NCBI RefSeq assembly: GCF_002335745.1
Contig: NZ_NIST01000001.1
Span: 90,146-154,145, forward strand
Direction: 5' to 3'
From: Evansella halocellulosilytica
GTDB taxonomy: Bacteria > Bacillota > Bacilli > Bacillales > Salisediminibacteriaceae
DNA length: 64,000 nucleotides
Under the pieces are notes generated by a model. It saw nothing but the letters and a program-made list of their open reading frames with translations. It was not told the origin of the DNA and made no database searches. The position numbers were made by a program, and so were the translations under genes. Shown in pieces: positions 56,434 to 64,000 of the stretch. Each line of letters opens with the position of its first letter. The stretch's first letter is position 1.

Positions 56434-57666
56434 TCATGACCGTTTTAAATAATTTGGTGATTTCACTTCCCGTATAAAAATGATTGCATCATATTGTTCT
56501 TGAGGATAAATTACCTTTGGTGATAGACCTGAGTATCCCGATTCCAATAACCACCATTTTCTTTTGAACCACATTTTCTTATCCTTAGTTTGATTTTTCA
56601 CATTCAATGGGAGAAATAAATCCGTTTCTGCTGTTTCATAAAGTAATGATTCTAAATGATTTTTATTCGTTGCATTTACTGGTAACACCACTCTTAACTG
56701 TGTTGCAAACTCCCCACTTCCAGCGTACAACCCAATAGAATAAAAATCATTAGGATACTTACGCTGTAACCAATACCCTACTGACTTTATTCCTAAAATT
56801 TTTGCAGTAATCGTTTGCCTTTTTCGTATATGGAAGTTATGAGCCCATACAATTATCTTTTCATTTTTATAGTAGTCATTCATTAGCCACTCTAAATTTT
56901 GGAACATATTAAAACCTCTTTGAATACCAGAAGAGAGAAACCCTTTTAAGTTTATCTTCAACCATTTCATTCTATTTTGCATTCCTTGTTTGACTAATTG
57001 AAGCCTCTTTTGAATTTCAGGATTCATATAGATTTCTCGTTTTTCATCTATTAAATATATAAGGCTTTCATATTCTTTTATCGTAATCTTCATTCTCTCT
57101 TTTAAAGTTTTTGTTACTTTTAGCTTCGTTCTCATTTCATCATCTATTTCAAAAAAACGTTTTTCCATTACTTTTATAGTCTGATACAATTCATTATCAG
57201 TATGAAGTTTTAACCAATCTATCAAACATTCTGATATTAATGGATATGTAGGCTGAGGGTCCATTCCAGAAATTATTAATGATTGACTCCATTCCTCGAA
57301 AAAAAGTGGCTTTATTTCTTCATTGTGATATATATCCAAAAAGCAGCTTTGAATCTGATTATCAGGGGATTTATCATTTAAAAAATCTTTGCACAGCGTC
57401 GCTTCCAATAGTCCACTTTCAAATGCCACAACGTTAAACCCATGATACTGATGCAAATAACGGATTAAGTCAGTTTTAGTTGTGAAATAGTCTGCAACTC
57501 CGTGTGAGCTTTCACCAAGAAGTATAATTCGCTTACCTCTTACAAAGCTATCAATAAATGAAAAGTCATTACTTTTTTTAATTTCAAAACCAGTTCCTTT
57601 AATTTGTTCTTTCCAACGATTTCTCGTTTTTTCTCTGACGAAATTCATATACATCATAGTCCCCAT
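56434..57666 (-). CDS. Erythromycin esterase family protein
   Basis: A 410-residue protein of the EreA/EreB-like family, which opens macrolide lactones in its known members. Core motifs are IILLGESSHGVADYF (about residue 49), NVVAFESGLLEATLC (about 80) and the catalytic-histidine region IIVWAHNFHIRKRQ (about 270). Many chromosomal bacillus members are uncharacterised, so macrolide resistance is only a possibility. The start near 57666 has no strong ribosome binding site, and nearby ATGs at 57657 and 57654 are alternatives. Confidence 0.85.
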   Translation of the reverse strand: MGTMMYMNFVREKTRNRWKEQIKGTGFEIKKSNDFSFIDSFVRGKRIILLGESSHGVADYFTTKTDLIRYLHQYHGFNVVAFESGLLEATLCKDFLNDKSPDNQIQSCFLDIYHNEEIKPLFFEEWSQSLIISGMDPQPTYPLISECLIDWLKLHTDNELYQTIKVMEKRFFEIDDEMRTKLKVTKTLKERMKITIKEYESLIYLIDEKREIYMNPEIQKRLQLVKQGMQNRMKWLKINLKGFLSSGIQRGFNMFQNLEWLMNDYYKNEKIIVWAHNFHIRKRQTITAKILGIKSVGYWLQRKYPNDFYSIGLYAGSGEFATQLRVVLPVNATNKNHLESLLYETAETDLFLPLNVKNQTKDKKMWFKRKWWLLESGYSGLSPKVIYPQEQYDAIIFIREVKSPNYLKRS

Positions 57667-57790
57667 TTCGAAATTACTGCATCGTTAGATACACATAAAT
57701 TTGCGACAGCCTTTAATACTATGGACGTTAGTATAATAATGACTGGTATACTATTTTTTATGACAGCTTCCTATTTATTCTATTAAAGGC

Positions 57791-57928
57791 TTAACCTAAC
57801 CATTGACCATAATAAGCCATTCCCCCTAAAACTGCTCCAATTAAAACACATATTACAGTTGTTATTTTTGGTATTTTAAATATTCTTTCAATCCGAACTC
57901 CTCCTTTCTTGTAAAAAAACTGCTTCAT
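57791..57928 (-). CDS. Small single-span membrane protein, 45 residues
   Basis: An ATG at 57928 begins MKQFFYKKGGVRIERIFKIP, followed by the span TTVICVLIGAVLGGMAYYGQ and a stop. No ribosome binding site precedes the ATG, but AAGGAGGAG lies inside the frame just before an ATT codon at about 57894, which could be a rare start. Function unknown. The plus strand also has a short hydrophobic frame at 57721-57786 without a ribosome binding site. Confidence 0.4.
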   Translation of the reverse strand: MKQFFYKKGGVRIERIFKIPKITTVICVLIGAVLGGMAYYGQWLG

Positions 57929-58036
57929 TAGTTCAACAACAGAAACTAACCCTAGTTAAAGGATTCTCCCCTTTTGTAGAACGAGAGAAAAGAAAGCTTG
58001 TTATGCTATCGCTACCCGTTTGCTTAATCCTTTGTT

Positions 58037-58504
58037 TCAACATCTAATACAATAAATACTTTCTCCGTGATAAATATCAAGCTTCCATATACCGCTTTGA
58101 GGAAATTCCAAAACCGAGGGTACGTGTGCATCAGCACCATTACTTGAAGAACCTATCCCGCCCTGAACTATTTATAAAAAATAAACCAATTACTTCTCCG
58201 GTTTTTTCGTGTGTAGCTTTTATGTCAAAATTTTTTGTTCTAAGAAAATCTCTATCCCCCAAAAATACCACTTCTGTTTTGACTTTTCATTTTCTATTAA
58301 CCCTTTTCCAAGAAAAAGTCCTAACTTCTCTTCAATGCCTACCATCTCTACTCCGTTGGATAAAAATGAATCAGTAGGCTCAAACTTGGTTTTATCAGAA
58401 GACTCCCTAAAGAAAAACATAACTGAAAAAATAATTATTGCAACAATACTAAAACCTAAGTACTGTTTTTTATCCCCAATTTCAACAAACCACCCCGCTA
58501 GCAC
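58037..58504 (-). pseudogene. DUF4871-like lipoprotein or membrane protein, frameshifted
   Basis: From about 58504 a hydrophobic segment (QYLGFSIVAIIIFSVMFFF) is followed by SKQKWYFWG. One base later the frame should shift to RDFLRTKNFDIKATHEKTGE, and after another shift GIGSSSNGADAHVPSVLEFP and SGIWKLDIYHGES follow. These match, in order, the C-terminal domain of the sigma-linked protein at 22.3 kb (TRWFFWGEE, GTHHETGEE, SAGLWRLDAYIGE). One break is in a G run. Bases 57929-58036 carry only a short dispersed repeat. Confidence 0.7.
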
Positions 58505-58583
58505 TATTACACCCCTGGCAGCTTCTTGAAGTATTTTACCCGTTACTTTAGGTACATTTATTCACAATAGCGCATTGCTACTA

Positions 58584-59567
58584 TCAACAAATATCATTGA
58601 ATTTTATATTTAGATAAGGAGCATCATTTTCAATCTTTGTTCTCATGCCTTTCAGTATATCTTTTACTTTTTCATTATTCTTTTGCTCTTCGCTAAGAAA
58701 ATTCATAAAATATATATAGGAGAATATTTGCCTGTAATCTAAGAAAAAGGGAATTTTCGATAGCCAGTATTTATCAAGGTTATTTTCTGTAAAATATCCT
58801 TGTAAAAATGAATCAATAAAAAGGAGGGCGAAATCCTTTCTTCCTTGTGTATCACTCTCATCTTTAGTTTGTATAGCGTGATATAAAACAATTGCAATAT
58901 CATACACAAACCAGTTATATTCACAATCCCCAAAGTCAAATAACACTATCGCTTTTTTGTATAAATAGAAATTTTTATGATGGAGGTCATTATGTATCAT
59001 TCCATAACTGTTTATATCTTTCGGCAATTTATCAATGAAATTAATGAATGTATTCCATTTGTCAGAAACAACTCTACTAATACCCTCAATATTCTTAGTA
59101 AATAATAGCCCTTTATTCCAATCTTGCTTTTTTATATTTTTATCTATTGGTGTATATGTTTTTGATAACGAATGTAACTTTCCAAGTGTTTTTCCCCAAT
59201 GATAAAAGAATTTATTATTCCAATTATTTGCATCTGAAGTGTTAATAATAGTCCCTTTTGCTTTTTCAAATGCCAAGACGTAGCATTCAACGTTATTTTC
59301 TCCCTGAGTAATCTCTAAATAATTCCCATTTATAGATGGTAAAGGAGCAGTAACATTCACTCCTGATTTGTGCAAATACCTTATCCAGTCTAACTCTGCT
59401 CTAACAGACTCTTTTTTGTACGTAGTACTTGGATAAAATTTAAGAATAAAAGTCTCGCCATTCTTGTTACACACAAAAACATTATTCGAAAATCCCCCAA
59501 TTAGTTTTAATTGTTTTACATCAGCATTAAACAGAGTAGCCCCTTTAGATAAATAAACATAATCCAA
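58584..59567 (-). CDS. Aminoglycoside phosphotransferase/CotS-like kinase
   Basis: A 327-residue protein-kinase-fold small-molecule kinase. The N-lobe nucleotide site is LIGGFSNNVFVCNKNGETFILKFY split at residues 22-45. The catalytic loop is YGMIHNDLHHKNFYL (Asp acceptor base), and the metal site is IVLFDFGDCEYNWFVYDIA. Relatives phosphorylate homoserine, choline, aminoglycosides or spore components. The substrate is unknown. It begins with TTG after GGAGGG. Confidence 0.88.
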   Translation of the reverse strand: MDYVYLSKGATLFNADVKQLKLIGGFSNNVFVCNKNGETFILKFYPSTTYKKESVRAELDWIRYLHKSGVNVTAPLPSINGNYLEITQGENNVECYVLAFEKAKGTIINTSDANNWNNKFFYHWGKTLGKLHSLSKTYTPIDKNIKKQDWNKGLLFTKNIEGISRVVSDKWNTFINFIDKLPKDINSYGMIHNDLHHKNFYLYKKAIVLFDFGDCEYNWFVYDIAIVLYHAIQTKDESDTQGRKDFALLFIDSFLQGYFTENNLDKYWLSKIPFFLDYRQIFSYIYFMNFLSEEQKNNEKVKDILKGMRTKIENDAPYLNIKFNDIC

Positions 59568-59697
59568 TATATTATCCCTCCCCCCACTAATTATACAAAA
59601 AATTCTGTAAGTAACCTTTGTTAACTAAACTCTCTGTTACTTTAATAAAGAAAGTTAATTAACTTGTATATGAATGGATAAAATTAAATATATGTAA

Positions 59698-59844
59698 TCA
59701 ATCATGCCTGTTCTGATTCTTGATTTCGCCTAAAAGACTAATAATGAGATAATTTTGTTCAATTACTTTCTCATTTTGTTTCCGTAATTTTGAAAATTCC
59801 CATACGCAAACGATCAAAATGATTACCATAAAAATAAAAGCCAT
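59698..59844 (-). CDS. Small membrane-anchored protein, 48 residues
   Basis: The ATG at 59844 follows GAGGTGA by five bases. An N-terminal span (MAFIFMVIILIVCVW) leads to a charged, probably helical tail (SKLRKQNEKVIEQNYLI to NQNRHD). The layout resembles many small Bacillus membrane peptides of unknown role. The gap 59845-60083 holds nothing else I recognise. Confidence 0.55.
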   Translation of the reverse strand: MAFIFMVIILIVCVWEFSKLRKQNEKVIEQNYLIISLLGEIKNQNRHD

Positions 59845-60083
59845 TTACTTCACCTCAAATTTAACTTCCAAAATTTCAACCATTACTAATGATAACTTAC
59901 TTAAAGACTTCTTTGGGAGTTCTATATCTTTTTTCTTTATTCAAGTCTTCTCCCCAATACTCCAATCGCTTTTTCAATGTTAACACTCATTCCCTATTAT
60001 TTGGGATTAAAATGTAAAAAAGCGTATCCTCTTGTTGCAGAAACGCTCCCTTAACTACAAAAAGAAAAAACTGTAAATTGACA

Positions 60084-60124
60084 TTGACTTAACTAAGTAC
60101 CTCATTATATGATGTACTTAGTTA
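60084..60124 (+). promoter_or_regulatory. Promoter with PadR operator
   Basis: TTGACT (60084-60089), 18 bases, TATGAT (60108-60113). A perfect inverted repeat TAACTAAGTAC / GTACTTAGTTA (60090-60100 and 60114-60124, 13-base centre) occupies the spacer and the start region. It is the expected binding site of the PadR protein encoded next, so the pair is probably autoregulated. Confidence 0.75.
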
Positions 60125-60144
60125 GATAAGGAAGGCGATGCGAA

Positions 60145-60468
60145 ATGGATAAAGAACAGTTAAGAGGCAGTCTAGATTTAATCATTCTATCTAGAATTAT
60201 TAAATCTGATAATTACGGAGGTGGCATTATTAGAGAAGTTTATAATGCGAGTGGAAACGAACTACAAATAGGAGAAGGAACATTATATTCCTTACTAAAA
60301 AGGCTAGAAAAAAAAGGGCTTATTGAATCATATTGGGGTGAAGAGCATTTAGGGGGCAGAAGGAAATATTATAAAATTACGAACAAGGGTCGGGAGTTAT
60401 TTTTTGAAAGATTAGAGGGTTGGAGGAAGATAAATAAACTGATTGAATCAGCATTAAAGGGGGATTAA
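60145..60468 (+). CDS. PadR family transcriptional regulator
   Basis: A 107-residue PadR repressor with the typical RGSLDLIILSRIIKSDNYGG start, recognition region IGEGTLYSLLKRLEKKGLIE and wing EHLGGRRKYYKITNKGREL. AAGGAAGG precedes the ATG. It is one base from the HAAS-domain gene and forms the common PadR-HAAS membrane-protein pair. Confidence 0.93.
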   Translation: MDKEQLRGSLDLIILSRIIKSDNYGGGIIREVYNASGNELQIGEGTLYSLLKRLEKKGLIESYWGEEHLGGRRKYYKITNKGRELFFERLEGWRKINKLIESALKGD

Positions 60469-60469
60469 A

Positions 60470-61345
60470 ATGTCAGCCATCAGTCAATATATAGACTCTA
60501 TATTAATTCATATTGAAGCTAATAAAAAAGAATATGATGGTTTAAAGGCTGAATTAACTGCTTATATCGAAGAGAAAAAACTTTATTACATTCAGAAAGG
60601 CTATCCCGAATCGAAGGCAGCAGAGAAAGCCATTAGCGACTTTGGCAGTTATGATGAGGTCGGTCAAGCATTATCTAAATCCATATTTCCTCAGCGACGA
60701 TATGCATTAAGCTCACTTTTAATTATTTCCATTATATACACTGTTTTTGTATCAATTATGGTGTATATTGAACATTCTATCATCCCAGTATTCTTGCTAC
60801 TTATAGTAACCTTTTTATCTTTAACTAATTTATGGTTAACAAAAAGACAATTACTTATTGCAAGGTACAGATTAGCATTTATAGGTTTTGGCTTTATTTA
60901 TGTTATCACCTGGTTTTATGGTTCTTTCTATATAGATGGGGTTAGCAGCGGTATTTTAACGTGGTTACTTATGGCAATTGCGCTAATTTATTTACTAACA
61001 ATTGTAGTAAATATCGTTCTTGGTGCCATATACCAACCTATAAGCAGATACTTCATGAAGGCTCCAGTTAAAAATAGAGTTTTAATTATTATAAGTAATT
61101 CAATTAGTGGAATCATTGTTTTAAGTTATTTGTTAAGTACTTTATTTGGATTTCTAATTTTTGGTTCACCAGATATTCGATATACGTTATATATCTTAAT
61201 TCCTAGTGTCTTAACAACTAGCATTTGGATTATCTCTATAATAATTAGCAGCAGGTTTCATAAACTAGCATGGGTAAGTACAATATTGCAGTTCTTAATA
61301 TGTGCTTATGTTATTTATTATTGGTTCTTAGCATTCTCAGTTTGA
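60470..61345 (+). CDS. HAAS-domain membrane protein (DUF1700/DUF1129-like)
   Basis: A 291-residue protein. Residues 1-70 form a HAAS-type helical domain (YIDSILIHIEANKKEYDGLK, GYPESKAAEKAISDFGSYDE), followed by about seven membrane spans from residue 82 (SSLLIISIIYTVFVSIMVYI) to the C-terminus. Such proteins are linked to PadR regulators and are thought to sense envelope or membrane conditions. GGGGG precedes the ATG. Confidence 0.85.
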   Translation: MSAISQYIDSILIHIEANKKEYDGLKAELTAYIEEKKLYYIQKGYPESKAAEKAISDFGSYDEVGQALSKSIFPQRRYALSSLLIISIIYTVFVSIMVYIEHSIIPVFLLLIVTFLSLTNLWLTKRQLLIARYRLAFIGFGFIYVITWFYGSFYIDGVSSGILTWLLMAIALIYLLTIVVNIVLGAIYQPISRYFMKAPVKNRVLIIISNSISGIIVLSYLLSTLFGFLIFGSPDIRYTLYILIPSVLTTSIWIISIIISSRFHKLAWVSTILQFLICAYVIYYWFLAFSV

Positions 61346-61355
61346 TCCTTTTTCG

Positions 61356-61390
61356 CACCCTTATGAAGTTAATGAGGGTGTCTTTTAATA
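61356..61390 (+). terminator. Terminator of the PadR-HAAS operon
   Basis: CACCCTTAT and ATGAGGGTG form a 9-bp stem with one G-U pair, followed by TCTTTTAATAA, 11 bases past the stop. Confidence 0.75.
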
Positions 61391-61533
61391 AATTCCTCCT
61401 CTTAAACACCCCTCCTGGACGTGCTGTATAAATTATAGCTCTTAACGGGTAAGTTTAAAAAATACAATATATGATAATGAAAAAACCTTCATTATTCATT
61501 ACAAGTTCCGTCATTATGAACAACTTCCCCTTG

Positions 61534-61653
61534 TATGAAGCTGCTAGTTAGTCAAATTTCAGAATACCATCTTGTTAAAGTTACCTCCTCCGAAAGTGAC
61601 AAAAGGTCAGCAACAACTTTAGCATCCCCACCGATTACTAAAATATTTTTCAT
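61534..61653. repeat. 93-bp repeat, copy 2, containing a 33-codon minus-strand frame
   Basis: Bases 61534-61625 match 46114-46206. A minus-strand frame from ATG at 61653 to TGA at 61552 reads MKNILVIGGDAKVVADLLSL and continues SEEVTLTRWYSEI, without a ribosome binding site. The frame is conserved in copy 1 but with a different N-terminus and end. It could be the tail of a decayed gene. The gap 61391-61871 otherwise holds only the likely left end of the IS element. Confidence 0.5.
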
Positions 61654-61871
61654 TTGGAATGATCCGAAAATAGTGTGGAAATGTTCCTTTTGTAGACCCT
61701 GTGTGACTGCTAAACTAAATGTAACAGTTCTCGTTTGATAAGATTTAACACTTCTTGTCCATTAAGACTCTGGTGACTCTCCAAGAGATCCAGGAAAAAT
61801 ACTAATTTTTCTTCTTAGACACTAGATATAATAGATTTGTATATCTGAAAGTGTTTGAGGAGGTTTGAAAG

Positions 61872-63443
61872 GTGGATAAGTGGCAAGTGTATATGGAAAT
61901 TGATCAACTGTTAAAACAAGGTTTTAGTAAGAGTAAGGTTGCAGAAAAGCTAGGGATTTCAAGACCAACGTTATATCGTTATTTAAATAGAAATCCGCAG
62001 GAGATGGCAGAATGGATGGTTACTATTCAATCAAGAGAAAAGAAGCTTGATAAGTATAAAGAATTAATTCTTTCCTGGTTGAGGCAGTACCCAGATATGA
62101 CGGCAGCTCAAGTACAAGATTGGCTGCTTGAGAAATATCCATCTTTTGAAGTGGGAGAAAGTACTGTTAGATCTTATGTGAGAGAACTAAGAAAAGAATA
62201 CAACATCCTGAAGGAGATATCGCCTAGATCATATGAGGCTTTACCCGATCCTCCATTAGGAGAACAAGTCCAAGTGGACTTCGGCCAGACGAAAAACAAG
62301 AAATCTAATGGAGCAGGAACAGTTAAACTATATTTCATTGCATTTGTATTATCTCATTCTCGTTATAAATACATGTATTGGCTAGACCGTCCTTTTACAA
62401 CGAAAGACGTTATTGAATCACATGAGTTAGCCTTCCAATGGTTTCATGGTATCCCTAATGAGTTGGTATATGACCAAGATAATTTACTCGTTGTTAGTGA
62501 AAATAATGGAGATTTAATTTTGACTGAGGAGTTTCAAAGGTATAAAGAAGCAAAGAAGTTCAACTTATTTGTTTGTAGAAAAGCGGATCCTGAGAGTAAA
62601 GGTAAAATAGAAAATGTCGTAGGTTTTATCAAGCATAATTACGCTAAGCATAGACTATTTCACAACTTAGAATCATGGAATGAACATGCGATAGAATGGC
62701 TCAACCGAACTGGAAACGCCAAAGTTCATAACACCACAAAAAAAAGACCGGTTGAAGTGTTTGCCCTTGAAAAACAACACTTAAAACCAGTCACGAACAT
62801 CATTGATGTTCAACATAACAACAATAACAGTATATCAAGGTCTATACGTAAGGACAATACCATACGGTATTTATCTAATCGATACTCACTACCATTAGGG
62901 AGTTTCCATAAATACAAGGAGGTTTATCTTACAGTCGTTGATGATGAAAAGCTCATCATTTGTAGTCCTGACGGGGAGATCTTGGCTAAGCATCAAATAT
63001 CAATAGAGAAAGGAAAACTTATTCAAGATCGTAAACATCAACGTGACCGTACAAAAGGAATAGATGCCTTTATCGATTCTGTGGCAACTTATTTTGATAA
63101 TCAAGAATTAGCTCATGAGTTTATATCAAGAGTAAGAGAAAAGAATCCACGTTACATTCGCGACCAGTTACAACTGATATTAAATTCGATCAAAGGAAAT
63201 CATTCTATGATTATTAATAGTGCGCTCGATGAATGTATTCACCGAAACCTTTATAGTGGTACAGATTTCAGCGATATCATTGGGTACCTAAAACGACAAC
63301 GATCGTTACACATTACTCGAAACGATAACGCTGAACAAATGAAACGACCTACAACGATGACTTCGAATTGGGTAATGGATACAAATGCATCAAAAAGAGA
63401 AATGGACAAGTATTACTCTATATTAGAAGGTGATTGTCAATGA
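61872..63443 (+). CDS. istA: IS21 family transposase
   Basis: A 523-residue DDE transposase. An N-terminal helix-turn-helix (QGFSKSKVAEKLGISRPTLY) precedes the integrase core with acidic residues in GEQVQVDFGQTK, ELVYDQDNLLV and DPESKGKIENVVGF. A beta-barrel C-terminal domain (IRYLSNRYSLPLG) follows. Its GTG start has AGGAGG eight bases upstream, and its stop overlaps istB (ATGA). Full length and no frame breaks, so the element may be active. Confidence 0.95.
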   Translation: MDKWQVYMEIDQLLKQGFSKSKVAEKLGISRPTLYRYLNRNPQEMAEWMVTIQSREKKLDKYKELILSWLRQYPDMTAAQVQDWLLEKYPSFEVGESTVRSYVRELRKEYNILKEISPRSYEALPDPPLGEQVQVDFGQTKNKKSNGAGTVKLYFIAFVLSHSRYKYMYWLDRPFTTKDVIESHELAFQWFHGIPNELVYDQDNLLVVSENNGDLILTEEFQRYKEAKKFNLFVCRKADPESKGKIENVVGFIKHNYAKHRLFHNLESWNEHAIEWLNRTGNAKVHNTTKKRPVEVFALEKQHLKPVTNIIDVQHNNNNSISRSIRKDNTIRYLSNRYSLPLGSFHKYKEVYLTVVDDEKLIICSPDGEILAKHQISIEKGKLIQDRKHQRDRTKGIDAFIDSVATYFDNQELAHEFISRVREKNPRYIRDQLQLILNSIKGNHSMIINSALDECIHRNLYSGTDFSDIIGYLKRQRSLHITRNDNAEQMKRPTTMTSNWVMDTNASKREMDKYYSILEGDCQ

Positions 63444-64000
63444 CACAGCTCAATCAATTACAAGAACTTATGAGAACCTTACGGTTCGTTGAGACATCTA
63501 ATCACCTAACAGAATTAATTAAACAAGCTGAACAAAATGACCATTCTTATACAAGGTTTTTACTTGATATTATGCAATATGAACAAAAACGCCGAGAAGA
63601 AAAACAAGTTGAAAAACGTTTGAAATGGGCGACATTTCCAGACTATAAAACACTCGAAGAGTTTGATATTAAAGAGCAACAGTCATTAAGTAAGAAACAA
63701 CTCAATCAGTTGGGTGATCTGACATGGATTGACCAGCTGTACAATTTAGTTTTATTGGGTCCTCCAGGTGTGGGAAAAACGCACCTGGCCATAGGGCTAG
63801 GAATCAAAGCAATATATGAAGGGTATAAAGTTATCTTCACTTCAATGGGTGATCTTGTGCATGCATTAAAAACAGAAGAAATAACACGTAAATCAAAAAC
63901 AAGCTTAAAACGAATGAGAGATGCCGATTTAGTTATTATTGATGACTTAATGTTTATGGCAATGGATCAGCAAGAAGCAAACCTATTTTTCCATTTGATT
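63440..64000 (+). CDS. istB: IS21 helper ATPase, partial (runs off the window)
   Basis: The first 187 codons of the AAA+ helper that assists IstA. It opens MTQLNQLQELMRTLRFVETS. Walker A is LLGPPGVGKTHLAIGLG and Walker B DLVIIDDLMFM. Translation overlaps istA by four bases, as usual in IS21. The right end of the element lies beyond the window. Confidence 0.95.
   Translation, partial: MTQLNQLQELMRTLRFVETSNHLTELIKQAEQNDHSYTRFLLDIMQYEQKRREEKQVEKRLKWATFPDYKTLEEFDIKEQQSLSKKQLNQLGDLTWIDQLYNLVLLGPPGVGKTHLAIGLGIKAIYEGYKVIFTSMGDLVHALKTEEITRKSKTSLKRMRDADLVIIDDLMFMAMDQQEANLFFHLI

Overview
The window reads as chromosome from a low-GC Gram-positive Bacillaceae, probably alkaliphilic or salt tolerant. Supporting this are strong GGAGG-type ribosome binding sites, many GTG and TTG starts, Bacillus-type families (PaiA/PaiB, YoaP, HAAS/PadR, DUF3953-like), very acidic secreted proteins, and a cyclodextrin glucanotransferase with features of the gamma-cyclodextrin-forming enzymes of alkaliphilic bacilli. 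The genus is an inference. No tRNA, rRNA, CRISPR array, prophage or plasmid replication gene was seen.

Layout. 0.5-4.3 kb: a glucose-family PTS EIICB permease and nanE (N-acetylmannosamine-6-P epimerase), convergent with an RpiR regulator. 4.9-5.8 kb: a PEP mutase/isocitrate lyase family enzyme. 6.4-18.2 kb: one minus-strand operon with dipeptide-type ABC transporter, IclR regulator, a 1010-residue M14 peptidase, pyroglutamyl peptidase and two 5-oxoprolinase subunits. It reads as a complete route for importing and degrading pyroglutamyl peptides, except that PxpA is absent, and it has a well-formed promoter and operator. 19.3-22.9 kb: a decayed cyanase, paiB-paiA-marR, and an ECF sigma factor with a companion protein. 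23.6-27.9 kb: two secreted GH13 enzymes (lipoprotein amylase and CGTase). 28.4-32.8 kb: small regulatory and stress genes, including an ArsR operon under a striking double operator. 33.6-38.7 kb: a rifampicin phosphotransferase gene broken at its catalytic histidine, next to helD. 39.6-61.3 kb: an accessory zone of single genes, small membrane proteins, several pseudogenes, an FtsX-type ABC exporter and resistance-like genes (arsenite permease, erythromycin esterase, aminoglycoside phosphotransferase). 61.9 kb to the end: an IS21-family element, istA complete and istB cut by the window edge.

The most unusual feature is non-coding. Seven intergenic blocks contain a repeat family built on a core of about 20 bp (GGMCATNAGRNNCSYTATT). 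In five blocks it forms arrays of three large units with an exact or near-exact period of 201 bp (three arrays), 264 bp (one array), or one of each (one array). Each unit holds four cores, two in each direction, giving dyad symmetry. I cannot assign this family to a named element. At least six genes carry frameshifts or stops, so the region is either decaying or affected by indel errors.
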